From the NCBI GenBank assembly GCA_004794655.1, contig SMMW01000092.1:368288-432287 (forward strand): DNA of 64,000 bases, written 5' to 3'. Positions 33,211-44,727 of the stretch are shown here, in pieces; the first letter of the stretch is position 1; the number at the start of each line of letters is the position of its first letter. The DNA is from Marisa cornuarietis (lineage: Eukaryota > Mollusca > Gastropoda > Architaenioglossa > Ampullariidae). The notes beneath the pieces were generated by a model that was not told where the DNA came from, ran no database searches, and was given only the letters and a program-made list of their open reading frames with translations. The position numbers and the translations under genes are program-made.

Positions 33211-34479
33211 GTTTCACGTGCCGACACTGGTCCCCTCTCGAAGCTTCCATAGCGTACTATTCGCTCTCCCCCTCCCTGGAGTGTGCTAGAGAGGTGCGAG
33301 GTCGTTGATGACCCAGGGAGGGACCGACCCGGTATGTTGTTAGTTTTACCGCCACTCGTCATGATCCTGACTTTGGGTTTTGCTCTTGGCGCCACCCATC
33401 TCCTCGGTCACCTCGGTCACCAGCACGTGTGAAGTGTGACCCAGACAGCGCCACGTATACAGGCAGCAGTACTAAAGCTTGTAGTCCAACCCATACACAA
33501 CAAACATACATCATCGTCACGTGATCGCCATCACTACTCTCGTCAGACTCAACATAGACAACAGAGGATCTGTTTGTTTGTTTGTTTGTTTTTTAAGCAC
33601 CGCTGGGCTCAACTAGATTTCTGGACCAGTTGGTGTGTGGGATGCTGTCGTTGGTGATTGTGCTGACGTCAGGGCAATGTCGGCGACCGTGATCATGGCG
33701 ACACCTGACTGCTGACTACTGGTACTCTTACTCCCCTCGTGTCAGTCATGCCGTGCTGTGCGCATGCGCGGTCTGTAATCGAACCCCAAACTGTCTTGGC
33801 TGCAAACACAGCAGGAACTCTACAACGATCTTGACCCACAAAAGAACGAAAAAAATAAAAATAAAAATAAAAGGTCCTGGAGAGTCGAGACTGCCTGCGT
33901 CACTTCCTGTGCTCCGTCATCGTGACGAGTTAATCTCACTTGTACGGCTCTGGCGTCTGCTGAGTCCCTCTCCGCTCTTCCTTCTGATTGTGCACCCGTT
34001 CATCGCTCTCTCTCTCTCTCCGCCACCATCCTCGTGTATCTATCATATTATATTTTAATAATTTTATTTCCCATTGTGTTATATTTATCTTCCTTGTTTG
34101 ATGAAATGCTCTTGTCTGTTGGAGGCGGTATTCTTTACCTTTAAGATTATGCAGGACGAGCCACTTACAGTAACCCGCCTCTAGTCACTATTATAGGACG
34201 ATGGCTACTTTTAAGTGACCCACCCAGTATTTCAGGCAATATTTTCCGAAAGGGGTGAGCTTGGTTGTCTCGGTCAGGTAGCTGTGCTCATGGTGTCGGG
34301 GTAAGTGGCTTACACTTAGTGGACATTTTGGGAGACAAGGGAGATAACCACATAGGTAGTTAGATAGTACTTCGCAGCGCACCCCACGTCTCGATGACCA
34401 GCCATGTGAAGAGATGTCACGTACAGGATTTCGAGAAGACAGGAAGCATTGTGTGTCCGATGCCTTGCTGCATGCTGGG
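33211..34479. other. No gene seen
   Basis: Unique sequence with a TGTTTGTTTGTTTGTTTG tract near 33,570-33,588, an NRF1-like GTGCGCATGCGCGG near 33,760 and an AAAAATAAAAATAAAA tract near 33,850-33,870. No coding motif. Confidence 0.45.
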
Positions 34480-34738
34480 TGCTTGGTGGCGCTGTGGCTA
34501 ACGTGCCTTTCACTAGCACAGTATAATTGGGTGACATGGGTTCGTATCTCGGCTCCGACATACCTTTCTCTCTAAATCTGACACCGTCGTTGGTTTTCTT
34601 TCCTTACCTCCAACCTGTGTGTGTGTGTGTTTCTGAAGGTGCATTTGATGCCGTCCCTTGAAAGATGTGTGCTCGTGCGTCATTTTATCTATAAACCGCT
34701 TTATGAAAACGCGCTGATTGATTGATTGGTCTACCTGT
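34480..34738 (+). mobile_element. tRNA-derived SINE with (ATTG)n tail
   Basis: A-box block GGTGGCGCTGTGGCTAACGT near 34,486 and B-box block GACATGGGTTCGTATCTCGG near 34,533, followed by a pyrimidine-rich body (CCGACATACCTTTCTC, TTACCTCCAACC), a (GT)n stretch and a 3' region with ATAAACCGCTTTATGAAAAC. The tail is CTGATTGATTGATTGG. The order of pol III promoter boxes, body and short tandem tail is diagnostic of a SINE. It belongs to a different family from the other copies in the window. Confidence 0.82.
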
Positions 34739-35159
34739 TGAACTGGTACCTGACCTCTTAGAGACTTAGACGGTAGGAGAACAACTCAAAGATGATAAGA
34801 CAACCTTGACTTTGTTCTCGGTTACTAGAGCACACAGAACTAACAGCGCCACACATCCAGTGATGGCAGAATGTTTTCTGACTAATGACATGCACACAAG
34901 TCTGCACTCAAAGCCCCTGCACTCCAGACGATGCTTTAAAGGTCGGCAGTGAGAATTATTTGACCTCTGACCTGTCGTAGAGGGGCACTCGGCAAATTGA
35001 AATGGCGGGAGTGTGGGAGGTGTTACGAGATCGTTTAGCGGGAAAGGCCGGCCAACAAATTAGTGTCCATAATGGGATAACTGGTATGTTTACTGCATGT
35101 GGAACTTACTTGCCGGCTGTGTCTTGAAGAATAAAATTTATCCCTGTGGTATATATTCT
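34739..35159. other. No gene seen
   Basis: Short unique stretch between a SINE and the 5'-truncated LINE; nothing recognised. Confidence 0.4.
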
Positions 35160-35182
35160 ACCTTACACCATGTACCCTTCAC

Positions 35183-36238
35183 ATGTACCTTCACACAAAG
35201 GGAGCAGAAACTAACATAACAGCTCCTTACCCACCAGACAACATACAAACACCACCCTGGACACTTCCACACCCACAGATAGACCTTGACCTCACCAAAT
35301 ACAACAAAGAACAACACCAAGCCCAAATCACTGCAGAAACAAAGCTCAAGCTAAACACCACATACAAAGAACACGTGCAGATTTATACTGATGGATCTCA
35401 TGACCCAGTGACAAACACAACCGGATTAGGAGTATACCAACCCGGTAACATCACCATCTCCAGCAGACTCCCAAAACACACTTCAATTTTTACAGCTGAG
35501 TTGACGGCCATACTGACAGCCCTCCATACACTCCATCTCGGAATGAAGGACACAACGCAACAACAATATGTAGTAATTTCAGATTCACTGTCAGCACTTC
35601 AGGCTTTAAAAAACAAATCCTCAAACAGAATAGATATAGTATACAAGGTACTGTCCATCATAAAGAAAATCAACCAGAAACAGGGAGACATTAAGTTCCT
35701 TTGGGTTCCTTCCCACATAGGAATAAAAGGAAATGAAGAGGCAGATAAACTAGCTAAACTGGCAGTAAAACAAGAAAATAACCCTAAAGTCACCACCCTA
35801 AACATCTCTATTTCACCAGCAGAGAGAAAAATAGCTATAAAACCAGCAATAAAAATAAGGTGGCAAGAAAAATACAAAAATGAAGGTATAGGTACTAGAA
35901 GACTGATAGACGACCAGCCTAGTCTCACCTTGATGTACCTAACGTCAATCAGGTCGGACCAAACTAAAATAACCAGAATGAGGCTTAGTGGAGAATATTA
36001 TAAAATGTATAAAGACCCACCTTCATGTGCCTGTGGGGACAGACTTAGCAACCCGCATGTACTGTTGGAATGCAATGAAAATAAACCAGAGAGAGAAGAA
36101 CTAAAACATTTCCTAGATAAGTATAGGCTGGGACTAAACCTCAGAAACTGCCTCAACCCACCTAAAGAACTATGGAACAGTATACTGTCACTAGTAGTAG
36201 TTATAGCAACAAGCCACCCAAACTCTAGTCTAATATAA
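35183..36238 (+). CDS. C-terminal RNase H and zinc-binding part of a LINE polyprotein (5'-truncated, still open)
   Basis: A 351-codon frame encodes the end of a non-LTR retrotransposon ORF2 of the RNase H-bearing type (I/Ingi-like groups). RNase H removes the RNA strand of the RNA-DNA hybrid during reverse transcription. The fold spans about residues 64-195, with all expected acidic residues: D70 in YTDGS, E106 in AELTAI, D134 in ISDSLSA and D188 in GNEEAD; H178 lies in PSHIGIKGNEEAD. Downstream, C282, C284, H292 and C297 form a C-x-C-x7-H-x4-C zinc-binding-like motif common at the end of these proteins. The reverse transcriptase and endonuclease are absent, so the first Met is only the first in a truncated frame, not a native start. 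No stop or frameshift breaks the 1-kb frame, unlike every other LINE here, which suggests a recent insertion. It is not expected to be a working gene alone. Confidence 0.88.
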   Translation: MYLHTKGAETNITAPYPPDNIQTPPWTLPHPQIDLDLTKYNKEQHQAQITAETKLKLNTTYKEHVQIYTDGSHDPVTNTTGLGVYQPGNITISSRLPKHTSIFTAELTAILTALHTLHLGMKDTTQQQYVVISDSLSALQALKNKSSNRIDIVYKVLSIIKKINQKQGDIKFLWVPSHIGIKGNEEADKLAKLAVKQENNPKVTTLNISISPAERKIAIKPAIKIRWQEKYKNEGIGTRRLIDDQPSLTLMYLTSIRSDQTKITRMRLSGEYYKMYKDPPSCACGDRLSNPHVLLECNENKPEREELKHFLDKYRLGLNLRNCLNPPKELWNSILSLVVVIATSHPNSSLI

Positions 36239-36286
36239 AATAAGAATAGGGGTAAACAGGACAACATAGCCATCCACACTGGAAAA

Positions 36287-36326
<40 letters not shown>

Positions 36327-37007
36327 GGAAGAGCAATACATGGAACCAAACAAAGAAACACAATACACCACCACGGTACACGTGGCAGGACCCCTAAACA
36401 CTGGGAACAAACGGCACCAGCAGCAGCAGGAGGAAAGAGGGCAGCAGCACTGTAACGACTCATGCAAACTTGGCAGACCAATAATGGATGAAGAGGGCAC
36501 AAATACAATACACCACCCATGGAGACTTGGAAAACCTAAACACCCACAAAAATAGAGGGCACGCACAGAAGTGAAACCACGCATCAGGCACCACAAAACA
36601 GCAACCCTTTCCCCACACTCCCCAAAGACCCCATCCCCCACAGTGCGAAATCACCGAGAGGTGGAAGCACTTTCCCTTTCAAAGCCAACAACAACAAAAT
36701 ACCCTTCACCGTGTATCATACACAGTCTATATATATCGCCGACTAAAGACCCACATGCTGAAGAAGATGAAGCTGACCTTTCCACCAACCTCAGACGCGT
36801 ACGGCCAGACCCCGAGAAATGCCTTCACACCCCAAACCCTCTACCCTGGAGGTAGTCAGGCTCAGGCGGTGTGACCAGGGAACACCACACTTAAAGCCAC
36901 ATAGGAGTGAGGGAAACCACTGCTTAGTTCGCCACGGCGGCTGAGTGGACAATATAGCCAACAGTAACAACAACAATACAGCGGCACACACAGACCCAGT
37001 GAGTGGT
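36239..37007 (+). mobile_element. Probable 3' untranslated region of the LINE, with internal A-tract
   Basis: After the stop codon the sequence is A-rich, reaches an almost pure A-tract at about 36,282-36,321, then continues for about 640 bp of A/C-rich sequence without a recognised gene and ends near an AACAACAACAATAC tract (about 36,966-36,980). Either the A-tract is the element's tail and the rest is flanking DNA, or the A-tract is internal and the whole is the 3' UTR. The sequence alone does not decide; no target-site duplication was identified. Confidence 0.45.
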
Positions 37008-37830
37008 GTTTGCACCCGACATTATATACCCACAATAGTATGCACCCGACATTATATACCCACAATAGTATGCACCCGACATTATATTCCCACAGTAGTA
37101 TACACCCAACATTATATACCCACAGTAGTATACACCCGACATTATATACCCACAATAGTATGCACCCGACATTATATACCCACAATAGTATGCACCCGAC
37201 ATTATATACCCACAGTAGTATACACCGACATATACCCACAATAGTATGCACCCAACATTATATACCCAGAGTAGTATACACCTGACATTATATACCCACA
37301 ATAGTATACACCCAACATTATATACCCACAGTAGTATACACCTGACATTATATACCCACAATAGTATGCACCCGACATTATATACCCACAGTAGTATACA
37401 CCCAACATTATATACCCACAGTAGTATACACCTGACATTATATACCCACAATAGTATGCACCCGACATTATATACCCACAGTAGTATACACCCAACATTA
37501 TATACCCACAGTAGTATACACCTGACATTATATACCCACAATAGTATGCACCCGACATTATATACCCACAGTAGTATACACCCGACATTATATACCCACA
37601 ATAGTATGCACCCAACATTATATACCCACAGTAGTATACACCTGACATTATATACCCACAATAGTATGCACCCAACATTATATACCCACAGTAGTATACA
37701 CCTGACATTATATACCCACAATAGTATGCACCCGACATTATATACCCACAGTAGTGTACACCCGACGTTATATACTCACAGTAGTATGCACCCGACATTA
37801 TATACCCACAGTAGTGTACACCCGACATGC
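37008..37830. repeat. 30-bp minisatellite with 90-bp higher-order pattern
   Basis: About 27 copies of ACATTATATACCCACAATAG followed by TATGCACCCG. Variants at two sites (CCCG/CCCA/CCTG and ACAATAGTATG/ACAGTAGTATA) repeat in sets of three, giving a 90-bp higher-order unit between about 37,370 and 37,700. One unit near 37,222 is shortened. Both strands are open over the array (plus TLYTHSSIHP, minus GYIMSGVYYC) because the period is a multiple of three; no independent coding evidence. Confidence 0.93.
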
Positions 37831-37924
37831 CAAACCATGCACTCTCCGCCGTAAATATCTAAGACATCACACGTGTTCGTGTATTATACTGTTTATACAT
37901 CGCTTAACAACGTTCACAATGCAG

Positions 37925-38400
37925 ACTGTTGTACACATCACACACTATCGTTCACGTCATATCACAGTGTAGTATATATATATATATATATCACATCACA
38001 CACTATCGTTCACGTCACATCACAGTGTAGTATATATATATCACATCACACACTATCGTTCACGTCACATCACATTGTAGTATATATCACATCACACACT
38101 ATCGTTCACGTCATATCACAGTGTAGTATATATATCACACTGTAGTGTACATCACACACTATTGTTCACGTCACTTCACAGTGTAGTATATATCACATCA
38201 CACACTATCGTTCACGTCACATCACACACTATTGTTCACGTCACATCACACTGTAGTGTATATCACACACTATCGTTCACGTCACATCACACTGTAGTTC
38301 ACATCACATCACACTGTAGTGTTTCCGTCACATCAGCCTATAGTATACATCACATCACACACTGTCGTTCACACATCACACATCAACATGTCACAACACA
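37925..38400. repeat. ~50-bp minisatellite with embedded (TA)n
   Basis: Units combine CACATCACACACTATCGTTC, ACGTCACATCACAGTGTAGT and a TATATATA spacer of variable length, so the period drifts between about 35 and 57 bp. Seven to nine copies, more degenerate to the right. The sequence differs from the 30-bp array that ends 95 bp upstream. Confidence 0.85.
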
Positions 38401-41307
38401 CCAGGCAGTAATGACTTCAACACATCATACAGTCGCATTCACTACAACCACGTGCTCCGTAATCCATCGAGATATCAACACACGAGAGATTTAAACAAAA
38501 ATGAATTTGTTGTCTTAGGCCCTTGTCGTCTCCATTGTTTTTCTTTTTGATGAGACAATGACCGGTGTGCGCTACCGAAGATCAGCCCGGGTTTGATTTC
38601 AAGTGGCAGATTGGTGAGAAAGAAAAGTAGGTAAGTGCCACCCGGCCAGTAAGACCGAGGTTTCAAGACTAAGACCTGAGAGAAACAAATCACAAGTCTT
38701 TCAAGACAAGTCTGGCTCCCTTCTCTAGGGATAAGCCCTCCCGTGCTTGCAGGACTAGCAGCCATGGCAGGCACAGCAGGGGCCGCGAGTGTTTAATTGG
38801 TTGTGCTGTGATTGAGTCATCTGTCAACTGGCAATCCGCTCAATGAGTCGCTCGCGCTCAGCGCCGCTTTCTATGGCGACGAGACTCGCGGCCTCCCGTG
38901 GCGTCCGCCGCGCGCTTGTCACGAATCAGGTGGCCAGCTGCACGCTATGCGTCGCTCGCGCCAAACTGCCAACGACAGCCTGCAGCGAAGGGCCAGCAAG
39001 TGCTGCTGTTACGGACCGCAGCTGTCCCCCCCCCCCCGCTGCAAGGGAGGAGCGTTTTGTCCCGGGACTGCACGTGGGAGGGTGAGGGAGCAGCTTATAA
39101 CAAGGTTGGGGTGGAGGCTCGTGTAAGGAGAGGGCGCTACACGATCGATGACAAGGGGGGGGGGAGCCAACAGACGGTAACTGGGCTAGCGGGAGGGTAG
39201 ACGAAGGGAAGGGGGGAGGAATCCAAAACCTTTGTCACACTTGAAATCTTGAACCGAGAAGAGATGCAGGACTTTGCGCCATTTCTTCTTCATTATGTTT
39301 ATTTGTAAACAACTTGCTACAACTCTTGGCAGCAAAAGGCAGCAGCCTGTCTTAGTTTGACAAGGTAACCTGTTAGGTAGGAGGCTGCTTTTGTAGTCTT
39401 TGTATGGGCACTAGTATGGGACAATATAAATATATATACACACATGATTGCTTCTAACTTCTGGTACAAAGATGTGTATTATATACCATGGTGTTTTTAT
39501 CGTTGTAAAACTGGCTAGGAATCGATCAGGTGATGCGCGCCAAGCGTGTCTGGGTGTGAGTACCTTGTAAACGGTCATATGTTTTGAGAAACTTCAACCT
39601 GTCTACGGAAACTATTCTGTTTAATGTATGGAAATCGCGATGTTTCCACAAATGAATGACTTTTATTGAAGTATTTGTAAAACAGCCACGAGAGTTGCAT
39701 CCAGGTGGAGTGGCTTTACCGTCTGCGGCAATGCAAACAGTGTTCAGTGGTTCTCGAGATTTTTATGTTAATCTGATCAAAGTCTACACTGAAAAGTTTG
39801 TCACTGCTTGTCGGACAGTTTGGCCCTCGCACGCGCCTCATGTGTAGACAGTAGCACGCACTTGACCATGCTGATTGCTGGGCCCTGCTCTCATCCTCCC
39901 GTCGTCTACTTCCCGAGCTCTCTCTCTCCCTCCCCCCTCCCTCGCCTGGCTGTGCCCCGGCCCGGCGCCATCAATCTCCACGTGACACTATCAACCCGCC
40001 CATCACAGCCCATCCACGGCGCGAATCACTCCGAGCAGATGGCGGTGGATACACACCACAACACAACCGTCACTGCGACCTCTCCGAACTAATTTGTTCC
40101 AACTCCCTTCGTCAGCTTCTAGTTTCCTGCGATAAGCACCCGAGCACGCAATTTTGTTTTAACCCCATCGCTGGCCTGTGGGTTGCAGGTTGAACTGTAT
40201 TCCTACGGCAACAATGCAGGGGGAGACTTAATTCAGAAGTAAGAAGGCGCAGGGGCGCGATGAAGGACAGGGACGGAGGGCGGAAGGCAGTGGGGGGAGG
40301 GGGGGCGTGAGGTGTACCGAGAAAACAAGGACCTGAAACGCGTTCGATGCTCGCTGTGTCCAACGATCATTTTGCTGTCTTCTCCCTTAGGAGAGGCCGC
40401 TGGTGTCGAGGGTCTACAATTTGGCTTTGCATTATTGTGAGTTCATTGGCTTGACAACGAGAAACTATTTTCCCATGAATGGCTGGGGCTGGATTGACAC
40501 CAAAGCTCAAATGCCAGGATACACGAAGCCCCAGTAGTGTCCGGGTATTTATCATGCACCCCATGTCTCAAGCAGTGGTTTAGTGAGGTGACTGCGGCTG
40601 TTCACGTGTAGACCATTAATGAACAGCCCACCCTCCACCAAATGGGTCAACATTATGTCAAAAGATCGCAGGGAGGAACAATCCACTACAACAAGTAGCA
40701 GTTCGTCCATTAGGAGAAGATTTAAATAGCGATTCTCCTAAACAGCCAACAGGCATCACAGTCTTGTGTAAATATTGACACTGGCTATTTATAGCCACAA
40801 TGCTAGACACTATAATTATTTATAACAACTGACACTGGTCATTCGCAGAAACCAACACCCACCACAGTAAGCAACACTTGTGTGTGTGTGTGTGTGTGAT
40901 ATTTTATCTGCACATTGACTACAGCAAGGGTGTGAGAACCTACTCAAGTCTGTCTATACAGTGTCTACCCAAATCTCTACAATTTCATTCCTAATTCACC
41001 TGTGTTGTCACCCACTCATAACACATATAGTGATACAGCAAAGACACACTAGCTCGTCAAAGTCTGTTTGTCCCATCGTGTGTAACATTCATGTTTGTTC
41101 CTAGAGTAGAGCCTCATGGCTGTCCTGAGGAGCGACTCTATGTTTTGGTGACCAGCAGAGAATTACAGCACGTGTTAGTCGATGTTTCTTTCTCTAAGTA
41201 AACTGACTTGTTGTCTGTTGACACAGTCACGAACACCACATGCCGCATGTCTCGCCCAACTCTCCACGTTGTTCACGGAACACGTCCTGCACGCACTTCA
41301 CAAGACA
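38401..41307. other. No gene seen; GC-rich patch at 38,840-39,220 and (GT)n at 40,880-40,898
   Basis: Around 38,840-39,220 the sequence is CpG-bearing and GC-rich, with overlapping open frames in all plus-strand phases (38,812-39,200). This is expected of GC-rich non-coding DNA or a CpG-island-like element; no protein family is recognised. The remainder to 41,307 is unique sequence with a short (TG)n near 40,880. No exon is supported. Confidence 0.4.
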
Positions 41308-41745
41308 CTTCTTCACAGCACGTCACAGAACACCTCATCACAGCAAGTCACAGAACCCCTCATCACAGCACGTCACAGAACCCCTCATCACAGCACGTCA
41401 CAGAACGTCTCATCACAGCAAGTCACAGAACGTCTCATCACAGCAAGTCACAGAACGTCTCATCACAGCACGTCACAGAACCCCTCATCACAGCAAGTCA
41501 CAGAACCCCTCATCACAGCAAGTCACAGAACGTCTCATCACAGCACGTCACAGAACCCCTCATTACAGCAAGTCACAGAACGTCTCATCACAGCAAGTCA
41601 CAGAACCCCTCATCACAGCAAGTCACAGAACGTCTCATCACAGCAAGTCACAGAACGTCTCATCACAGCAAGTCACAGAACGTCTCATCACAGCAAGTCA
41701 CAGAACGTCTCATCACAGCAAGTCACAGAACCCCTCAGCACAGCA
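41308..41745. repeat. 25-bp minisatellite
   Basis: About 17 copies of CAGAACGTCTCATCACAGCA followed by AGTCA, with CAGAACCCCTCAT and CACGTCA variants. Since 25 is not a multiple of three, one peptide pattern (TERLITASHR, SQNVSSQQV, HRTSHHSKS) appears in turn in all three plus frames, which is why three long open frames overlap. This is the signature of a repeat, not of a protein gene. Confidence 0.93.
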
Positions 41746-41825
41746 CGCCACATATAACCTTATTACAGCATGTCACCGAATGCCTCATCAAATGAACCTT
41801 ACAAAACACCTCATTACAGCACCAG

Positions 41826-42283
41826 GTCTGTTCAGGATATATATTCAGGTCCGTGTAATCATATTTGTTCTGGTCCGTGTCAGGATATAACTATGCTGAG
41901 GTCCGTGTCAGGATATAATTATGTTGAGGTCTGCGTCAGGATACCTATTCAGGTCCGTGTCAGGATATAATTATGTTGAGGTCTGTGTCATGATACTTAT
42001 TCAGGTCCGTGTCAGGATATAATTATGTTGAGGTCTGTGTCAGGATATAACTATGTTGAGGTCCGTGTCAGGATATAACTATGTTGAGGTCCGTGTCAGG
42101 ATATAATTATGTTGAGGTCTGTGTCAGGATATCTATATAGGTCCGTGTCAGGATATAATTATGTTGAGGTCTGTGTCATGATACCTATTCAGGTCCGTGT
42201 CAGGATATAACTATGTTGAGGTCCGTGTCAGGATATAATTATGTTGAGGTCCGTGTCAGGATATCTATTCAGGTCTGTTGTAA
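41826..42283. repeat. 28-bp minisatellite
   Basis: About 14-16 copies of AGGTCCGTGTCAGGATATAA followed by TTATGTTG, with ACCTATTC variants and CCGTG/CTGTG exchange. Starts about 80 bp after the 25-bp array and is unrelated to it. Confidence 0.9.
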
Positions 42284-44727
42284 GATGCTGTCGCCGCTGT
42301 CTCTCCAGACTTGTTGCTGTGGCTGTTGTATAGTCAGTCCTCTACGAGCACCACACAGACCTGTAGGACAGGCGGGCACGTGCAGCACAACAGACAGCGT
42401 GCATGTGTCTTGGAGACTAATTAACTTTCACATTTGTTCAAATCTCATTTCTCGAGGGACATCTTGTGTCGTCAATAGACGATGGGCCCAGTTCTCCGAG
42501 AAGTTTGTGGTGTTTTAACTTCTTATAGTTCTTATAGAGTGATGGAGAAAACATTTATTTGCGAAAGTATCAGCTCACCTTCTCCGTGAGTTGCATGTTG
42601 GTAAATGTGAGGAAACGGTGAAGTTACCTGGCAGATTAAGGACTGCGTGAATACCAGGTTGAATTTACCTGAGAGATTACATTCTGAGTGAGCACAATGT
42701 TGAAATCACCAGTCATGTCAATGGAATTGTTACAATGGAGAGACAGACATCCAACAAACCACGTGTCTGCGACTACAAGGCTAACACAGTCACTACATCG
42801 CATCATGACAGGAGGCTATAGCACAACAGGAGGAACTGGGCATCACAAGGCTGAAGGAATGCTGATCAAAGACTGACACTTCGCACAGTCTAGCAGCGAG
42901 AAGAACTATAATAATAATAACAAAAAAATAATAATAAACATGTGATTGATGATCTCGCTCATGAAGACCACGTGGTCAACGCCCGAGACAAGACCGAGAC
43001 ATCGACAGAATACGAAGAAGGGAAGGATAAACAAGAATACTGATCGGTAATAACCCACAAAACCTAGTGTCAAGGTTGATATAAACAGGATCCAGATTGC
43101 TCAGTCTGTGTAAGTCAAGCAACAGTTAGTTGGTCACGTGACACAGAGTGTAGTGACTGCTCCGCCCTCGACCAGTGCCTCCATTTGTCAATGACCCTTT
43201 GAACCTCCGTACTTACCGTGAAGCAGCCCCCCTCCCCCCAGCTCGTGCAAGGCGAGACTTGTTCAGACGATCTGTCAAGACGAACACGATGCTGACAGAG
43301 GGACTGAATCACTTAAGTCAGGGAACACGATGCAAGCTCGATAGACTTTCGCAGGAATGTTGATGTATGGGGAAGACAATGTCCTCAAGCATGCACATCA
43401 ATGTCTTCAAACCCACGCAGACAACAGCAGGGGAGAGATATAAAATCTCAGCTCACAGACGGGGGAGCGACGAATCTTTGCTGTCTGGGTCTCATATTGC
43501 AACAGCCAAAGGCAGTTCTAATCGACAAAACAGAAAATAATGTTCTTCACGACTGTTTTTATTCTGTAATCAACTGATCATCCTTGCCTACAGACTTTTG
43601 TTGTCGGTTTTTTCATTCCATCCTACAGTTTAGAGGAAGGGAATTTCTGGACAGACAAATGAATCAAAGAAAAGAAGGTAATGTTATGTGGTCTCCAAGT
43701 GAGGAACAGAGTTGCACGTGCATATTTATTAAGCTGCTCTTTTTCTGTTGCTAGATTTGTTTTTGAAGCGAGCGCCGAGGCTGGTTCACATTTTCAGGCC
43801 ATAAAGTATCGCGGCTGACAAAAAACAGCTTTGGCTTCAATGTCTGTCCATACTCGGGGCTGCCCTGAGTTATCCCTGCCTGCACCCTGCATGCTTCCTT
43901 TCGGCAATTGCTGATTGAACTGTCTGCTTCTCAATTTCCTATGTTCATGCATGCGGATAAATTACCACTTTTTTCTCCTGCCTCCCCCCGGCCACCCAAC
44001 AACCTTCTCACCAAAAAAATAAAAAAGTGGGGAAGCCACTTCGGAAGGTTGGTTAGGAGAAAAAAGGATCTACGCGAGAAAGCGCAGAGGCTGATGGTTG
44101 GGAGGGGAGGGGTTGGCAGTAAGAGGGAGGAGAAACAGAAGGAAATGGTAAGAGTAGGACACAGCTTTACACAATATCCTCCCGCCCCTCCCCCCCCACA
44201 ACTAACCCTCTTCATGAAAATAATGACCAAGAACTTCCCAACTTTTTCATCAGCTACTTCTTTCGTCACCAGTCGTCTGTCTGTTCCACTTTAGTCGCAA
44301 CCCACCCACTACCCGTTCTAGCCTTTTCCCCCCCGTTTAAAAAAAGGACAGAGCACTGCCCATGGGACTGCGGCAGCCGTCTGCGATGGCCCTGACACCA
44401 TGAAAAGAATCTTCCGCGGCAGCAACTTGCTGCAATGTGCGGTAACGTCTGTCGCGCAGATTATCGACCGCGAGGGGAGGAAAACAATTTTCCCACAGAA
44501 TCCGACTAGCTACATAGCACTACCATTGATTCCCAGGGTAATCAATTTCCCTAACGCCAACCAAGTTTCTGGTTCGCCTCAGCCAGCCCACCGCACCACC
44601 ACCGCACCACCGCACCAACCTACAGGCGACTTGGGTGGCGTCGGAAACGAGGGAGTGGGGGAGAGTGGCAGAAAGAGGACAAGGAGGAGCCGGAGGAAGA
44701 CAAGAAGACGACGACGCAGGCAGTTTG
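42284..44727. other. No gene seen
   Basis: Unique sequence. Two related ~62-bp blocks near 42,625-42,705 share TTACCTG, AGATTA and TGTTGAA. A-rich (AAT)n-like sequence lies near 42,910-42,940. The open frame at 44,400-44,822 is Arg-rich in the middle and runs into the telomere-motif array; I do not regard it as a gene. Confidence 0.4.

Noticed and set aside
33030..33395. 121-codon minus-strand frame as an independent gene
   Set aside because: Part of it is a frame-shifted reading of the RTE endonuclease start, which is recognisable in a neighbouring frame.
36862..37854. Minus-strand Tyr/Cys-rich frames of 208 and 265 codons
   Set aside because: Translation of the 30-bp array; the plus strand is equally open.
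41182..41890. Three overlapping plus-strand frames of 190-216 codons
   Set aside because: The 25-bp unit rotates one peptide pattern through all three frames, a repeat signature rather than a gene.
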